10,424 nt of DNA, from the NCBI GenBank assembly GCA_036939355.1, contig JALLAP010000763.1:1-10424 (forward strand). The letters run 5' to 3'. Under the pieces are notes generated by a model that worked only from the letters and a program-made list of their open reading frames with translations, was not told where the DNA came from and did not search any database. Shown here piece after piece: positions 7,322 through 10,424 of the stretch. Every line of letters begins with the position of its first letter. Position 1 is the stretch's first letter. The translations under genes were made by a program, and so were the position numbers. Source of the stretch: Thalassiosira profunda (lineage: Eukaryota; Bacillariophyta; Thalassiosirophyceae; Thalassiosirales; Thalassiosiraceae).

Positions 7322-9022
7322 TCAGTCCAAGATATCCATGACATCGTTTATGCCGTAGGCCGGAGGAATGCCTGTCAAGCTTGGGTTGGCGAGACAGTAC
7401 TCCAAATCGACTTTGCCGTCCTTCAGATACGTTTCGTCGCGAATGGTGCCGACGCACTGGCAGATCTCATCAATGAAAGGTGTCGCAACGCCCAGCTCCT
7501 GCCCAACCCAACGAGCAACCAGCACTCCGTAGGGAATATCGTCCGTGAAGAATCGACATCCGTAATTCAGCTGATACCCGTTTTCCTGACCCAAATACAC
7601 GGTTGGCGTCTTGATCAGGGCCAACTGCTCGGAATTCTTTAGCGAGTCCTTGATGTTGACGTTCGACGACTTGTGTGTCACCCGTTCGAGGTTGAGGTAG
7701 TCCAGCATGTACTTGAAGTCTCGCTCAGGGAACTTCTGCCGCACCGCGTCGCGGACTTTGGAGTAGTCGGCATCGAGAAGCCGCATGCACTCCGCAGACA
7801 CGTCGTCAAAATCGGCGTAGAAGAATGGAATCTCTTCTTCCGTTGCCCATTTTCCACCGTACCGTTTCCAGAGCCCGTAGCAACGGCCGGGGTGGACGAT
7901 CTGGTTGTCCACGCTCAGCGTCAGGGAGAGGAAGGAGCACGCCTGCTGGAACTCGCCTTTGTCGTGCCAGCGGGTGGATATGTCGTCGAGGAAGATCTCC
8001 CTCAGGCGGTCGAACTTGTTGCGTGGAGTGACCGCCGCGACGTTTACGGCCTTGGATCCGTAGTTGGCCCCGAGACTTCCGTACTCCATCGTCCGGCAAA
8101 TCCAGGGTATCAGACCAATGGCGAAGGCACACACGTTCGCGAGCTGGAACTTTTGTTCGGCCTCGTGCACCATCCAGTTGAACCCAGCTTGTCCGTACAC
8201 GGTGCCCACAAACACCTCCTTCTTCGTTCGATTGAGGTACGGCGCCAATCGATTCAATGCGTCGCGGTATTGGTGGACCGGCTGAGAAGATACACAAGAT
8301 GTGAGCACGAAGTTGGAAGGCGATGATTGTATGCAGTTACCACTCTCACTCACCATACACAGTACGACGACGTCCGCCTCCGGTATGACGTCCACCGGAT
8401 CCGAGCTGATGACGTTCAGCGTGCCCTTGACCTTCTGCAGCGTCTCCGCGGAGGGATGGTTGACGCTGCCGTAGCTGGCCATCTCTTTCTTTCGGCTGGG
8501 CCGCTGGAGCTCGCACGTTACCACGCGCCGCCACGCCTCGGGACGGCGCGTCAAGAGGTTGACCTTGTGGCCGCTCGCGGAGAGGAATGGGATGAGGACG
8601 TGGGCCGAGTTTCCGCCTTCACAGGGTGCAGAGAGGGGCAACGATCGCGTTAGACGAATTGCAATATGCTAACGAGCACTCTACAGATGCAACCCATGCA
8701 TCATACTATCGAGGTACCTCGTGCGCTGATCGAACGGACGAGAACCCCGCGACAGGGTCCCGCCGAACCAAGCGATCGCGGCGGAGAGGGACGGGGCGAG
8801 TGCATGGGCGAAATCCCGTGCCTTGAGTGACAGGTGCCGCGTGAGCATGAGTACGATCATCGAAAGCGATCGACGACTACGCGAGCACATCTCGTGCGCG
8901 ACACGCTCGATGGTTCGAGAGCGCTGCAACACAAATCGTCGAAGCAATCGCACGAAGCCGCGCCTGCGACGTTGGAACTCACCACCCACGACGGTGACCA
9001 CGCTTTTCGATTCGTCGATCAT
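7322..9022 (-). CDS. opine/octopine/nopaline dehydrogenase-family NAD(P)-dependent oxidoreductase, three exons
   Basis: Opine dehydrogenases reductively condense an amino acid with an alpha-keto acid using NAD(P)H; the substrates here cannot be told. Exons on the minus strand are 9022-8983, 8616-8354 and 8281-7322, giving 420 residues, usual for the family. Residues 8-19 (VVTVVGGGNSAH) form the Rossmann glycine motif, followed by GHKVNLLTRRPEAW, the end of strand 2. VVVLCM-PVHQYRDAL (around 96-109) and GTVYGQAGF (127-135) are further family signatures. The C-terminal helical domain includes NQIVHPGRCYG, where His231 fits the conserved catalytic histidine of the family. The glycine motif and VVLCMPVHQY are rebuilt only by splicing. 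The start is uncertain: in-frame ATGs at 9091 and further upstream would add residues before MIDESK, but the chosen start puts the dinucleotide fold at the N-terminus as usual. It converges on the EDR2_C gene (175-bp gap). Confidence 0.85.
8282..8353 (-). other. in-frame, stop-free 72-nt intron in the opine dehydrogenase gene (phase 0)
   Basis: On the minus strand the donor is GTGAGT directly after an ATG codon (8356-8354), and the acceptor is TATCTTCTCAG ending at 8282. Removal joins VVVLCM to PVHQYRDAL, matching the family pattern, whereas read-through would insert 24 atypical residues in the Rossmann domain. The intron is 24 codons long with no stop, so a simple ORF search hides it. Confidence 0.88.
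8617..8982 (-). other. first intron of the opine dehydrogenase gene (366 nt, phase 1)
   Basis: The minus-strand donor is G|GTGAGT at 8982-8977 and the acceptor is CCTGTGAAG ending at 8617, preceded by a pyrimidine-rich stretch. Joining G at 8983 to GC at 8616-8615 forms the middle glycine of VVGGGNSAH, exactly the nucleotide-binding motif missing from the unspliced frame (which reads PCEGGNSAH). No branch site stands out. The exact donor could shift slightly, but this choice gives the best protein. Confidence 0.82.
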
Positions 9023-9312
9023 GATAAGTACACCGAGAAGTAATGCTTTTGCTTTGCGTTGATTTGATTTGGTTGGTTGCTGCCCGCACATTTTATGACC
9101 AAGCGCCGTCATGCTACTGATCCGGTTGGGCACCCGAAGGCCGTCGGCCTTCTCTTCTCGCCGCTCTCGAGTAGCGAGTGCCAGCTCGGTGTGGAGTCAC
9201 ACCTACAGGCCTGGCAAGCTACGCCGTACGCACTTACGTTGGGGGCGCACCGCCAACCTAAGTTTCAACGCACTTTCACTAACAAAAAAAGTGTGTTTTA
9301 GTAGATCCCATT

Positions 9313-9359
9313 TTTTGGCCAAGACCTTCTCTAAAGCAAGAGAGTTATCATGGCCAAAA
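9313..9359. repeat. stem-loop with 9-bp outer and 5-bp inner stems
   Basis: TTTTGGCCA (9313-9321) is the exact inverse complement of TGGCCAAAA (9351-9359). Inside it, TCTCT (9328-9332) pairs with AGAGA (9339-9343) around a 6-nt loop, leaving a 6-7 nt internal bulge on each side. The structure could be a transcript hairpin or the remnant of a mobile-element end. No target-site duplication is evident. Confidence 0.5.
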
Positions 9360-9500
9360 TCGCTCCCTATGCAGCCGCGGCACGTCCAATTGCACCGCCT
9401 CCGTGAGATCGATGAGGCGCACGACGAGGGCAGGTACGACGTCGCCGCGACGTCGCGAGGGGGCGGCGGGGTAGGGAGGCAAGGCCGAGACAAATACCGC

Positions 9501-9748
9501 ACACAACAATCAAAAGGAGAGGGCGCCGGGGGACCGCCCGGAGCTTGGGACGTCGGTCTCCAAGCTATCCCCTGCGACAACATCGAGGAAGGGCGTCGAG
9601 AAGACAGTGCCCTCGGTGTGCTTGAGCAACGACCTCTACGATTCGGTATGTTGGAAAAAGAGGGGTTGCAACGGGAGGTTCTCCGGCATAGAAAATTAAC
9701 TCCGCGATCCATCCTCCCTCGAGGAGAGACAGCGACACAACAATCAAA
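9501..9748. repeat. pair of 14-bp direct repeats
   Basis: ACACAACAATCAAA occurs at 9501-9514 and again at 9735-9748, each preceded by a GAGACA motif a few bases upstream. This suggests a diverged duplication within the gene-poor region. In the minus strand both copies read FDCCV, but this is not taken as coding evidence. Confidence 0.45.
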
Positions 9749-9992
9749 CACAGCAGTGGCGGCACGAGAGAAGGGACGATTCGTGAAACGCGGCGAGGGG
9801 ATGACGGCGAGGAGAGAAGCGCAATTAATGGATATGAGCCGCTCCCGTGAGGAGGACGACGACGTGCACATTGGCTAGGTCTACGTCTAATATAATTGCA
9901 ATTACTAATTATTGAGCCTGCCCCAGCCTACCCGACCGCGATCGATACCCAAGGCGTCGGGCCGCGCCGGTATATCGGTTGCATGTATCCCG

Positions 9993-10406
9993 TAGGGCCG
10001 CCATGGGCCGCCGCCGTGCCGGGGCGAGCGCGGCTCCTCTTGTGGGGGTACAGTAGTACGTACGTAGCGTAGTTAACCGGGCCTAGTAAAACACAAAAAA
10101 AAGTGCGGTGAAACCAGGGGCTAATCTCTACAATAGGGGTAAGCTGCACGTGACGTCATCTACGTACGGTAAAAACCACCTCGAACATAATCTCAGCTCA
10201 AAAATCGCTTGCTTCCTCGCACAAAACTCTGAAGATCAACTTGTCGTTGAGAATAGGGAAAAAATCTAGGAATAAATAATTAGGAATATTCCCCCCTTAT
10301 TTTCGCAGAAAAACGACTTCTCGGATAACCCCACAATATTTCCCTTTAGGTGAGGAAGATGAGCCTCCCCCGCAGGCCCGGACGTCGGCGGCCCATGACG
10401 GCCCTA
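9993..10406. repeat. inverted repeat pair (21 bp, one mismatch) flanking ~370 bp
   Basis: The 21-mer at 9993-10013, starting TAGGGCCG and ending ATGGGCCGCCG, recurs in reverse complement at 10386-10406 with a single difference (C to T at its ninth base). Similarity decays inward but seems to persist for about 50 bp, with GGCTCCTCTT at 10032-10041 facing a related GGCTCATCTT on the other strand, offset by 2 nt. The enclosed segment is more A+T-rich than its flanks. This is compatible with a foldback or MITE-like element or two inverted copies of a dispersed repeat. No target-site duplication is visible, and the window ends 18 bp later. Confidence 0.55.
10147..10158. promoter_or_regulatory. overlapping G-box and CRE palindrome (CACGTGACGTCA)
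   Basis: CACGTG (10147-10152) overlaps TGACGTCA (10151-10158), an exact cAMP-response-element palindrome. bZIP factors recognise such ACGT-core sites. In the diatom Phaeodactylum, TGACGT-type elements are established as CO2/cAMP-responsive sites. It lies in the A+T-rich segment and could serve a gene just outside the window. Function here is inference. Confidence 0.4.
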
Positions 10407-10424
10407 GGGGACTAGGACGGCCTA

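Larger units (their letters stand above)
9023..10424. other. gene-poor 3' region, no supportable gene
   Basis: About 1.4 kb upstream of the opine dehydrogenase gene. Two long open frames overlap on opposite strands (9111-9878 plus, 255 codons; 9203-9871 minus, 222 codons), but both give arginine- and proline-rich, low-complexity translations with no domain or conserved motif that I recognise. Mutually antisense frames in G+C-rich DNA are usually chance. The first part presumably includes the opine dehydrogenase promoter and 5' UTR. From ~10055 to ~10350 the sequence becomes more A+T-rich, with many poly-A and poly-T runs, and looks non-coding. No tRNA or rRNA signature was found. Confidence 0.55.

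Noticed and set aside
6538..7344. 268-codon minus-strand frame opposite the EDR2_C domain
   Set aside because: It overlaps the conserved EDR2_C signatures on the plus strand and has no recognisable motif.
7322..8641. Single-exon 439-residue opine dehydrogenase starting at 8641
   Set aside because: It breaks the glycine motif (PCEGGN) and inserts 24 residues between VVLCM and PVHQY; both faults vanish with canonical splice sites.
8900..8960. GGTTCGA near 8912 as a tRNA B-box
   Set aside because: No matching A-box, acceptor stem or cloverleaf could be folded around it; it also lies within intron 1.
8681..9133. 150-codon minus-strand frame as a separate gene
   Set aside because: Its useful part, MIDESKSVVTVVGG, is the first exon of the opine dehydrogenase; the remainder runs on into intron 1.
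10350..10411. Possible gene start at the right edge (ATG at 10360)
   Set aside because: The frame meets TAG after about 18 codons and shows no donor site or homology that I can support.
1..10424. CRISPR array, prophage or bacterial operon structure
   Set aside because: There are no regularly spaced repeats and no bacterial-type gene clusters; introns show that the DNA is eukaryotic.

Overview
The window is nuclear eukaryotic DNA. Two of the four recognisable genes are split by short spliceosomal introns (80 and 72 nt, plus one of 366 nt) with GTAAGT or GTGAGT donors, and one intron carries a CTAAC branch site. Families and layout (a CAP/SCP protein, a MORN-repeat coiled-coil protein, an EDR2_C/DUF1336 membrane protein and an opine-dehydrogenase-like enzyme, closely packed, with G+C-rich coding sequence) fit a microalgal stramenopile, most likely a diatom. 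That placement is inference from gene content and style, not from a marker gene.

Layout: 1-487 (+) is the 3' part of a CAP-domain gene of two visible exons. It converges, across a 155-bp gap holding a small perfect hairpin, on a large apparently intronless gene at 643-4065 (-). That gene encodes an 1140-aa protein with N-terminal coiled coils, a very acidic and serine-rich centre and three C-terminal MORN repeats. A shared divergent 5' region (4066-4761), with palindromes and two CACGTG boxes, separates it from 4762-7146 (+), a 794-aa protein with an unrecognised helical N-terminus, a predicted two-helix membrane hairpin and a C-terminal EDR2_C domain. After a 175-bp convergent gap with no gene comes an opine/octopine/nopaline dehydrogenase-family gene on the minus strand. 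It spans 9022 down to 7322 in three exons. Its single long open frame hides two introns and lacks the true N-terminus, which I recover from a 40-nt first exon.

From 9023 to 10424 I see no gene that I can support. This stretch carries a stem-loop, short direct repeats, two long but unconvincing overlapping open frames on opposite strands, and a relatively A+T-rich segment with a composite CACGTGACGTCA site, flanked by an inverted pair of 21-bp repeats.

The four genes do not form an obvious pathway. The CAP protein is probably secreted, the MORN protein is probably a cytoskeletal or membrane-associated scaffold, the EDR2_C protein is probably a lipid- or membrane-associated factor, and the opine dehydrogenase-like protein is a soluble NAD(P)-dependent oxidoreductase. 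The points most worth checking are the three-exon opine dehydrogenase model with its stop-free 72-nt intron, the unusual architecture of the EDR2_C protein, and the inverted-repeat-bounded 3' segment.
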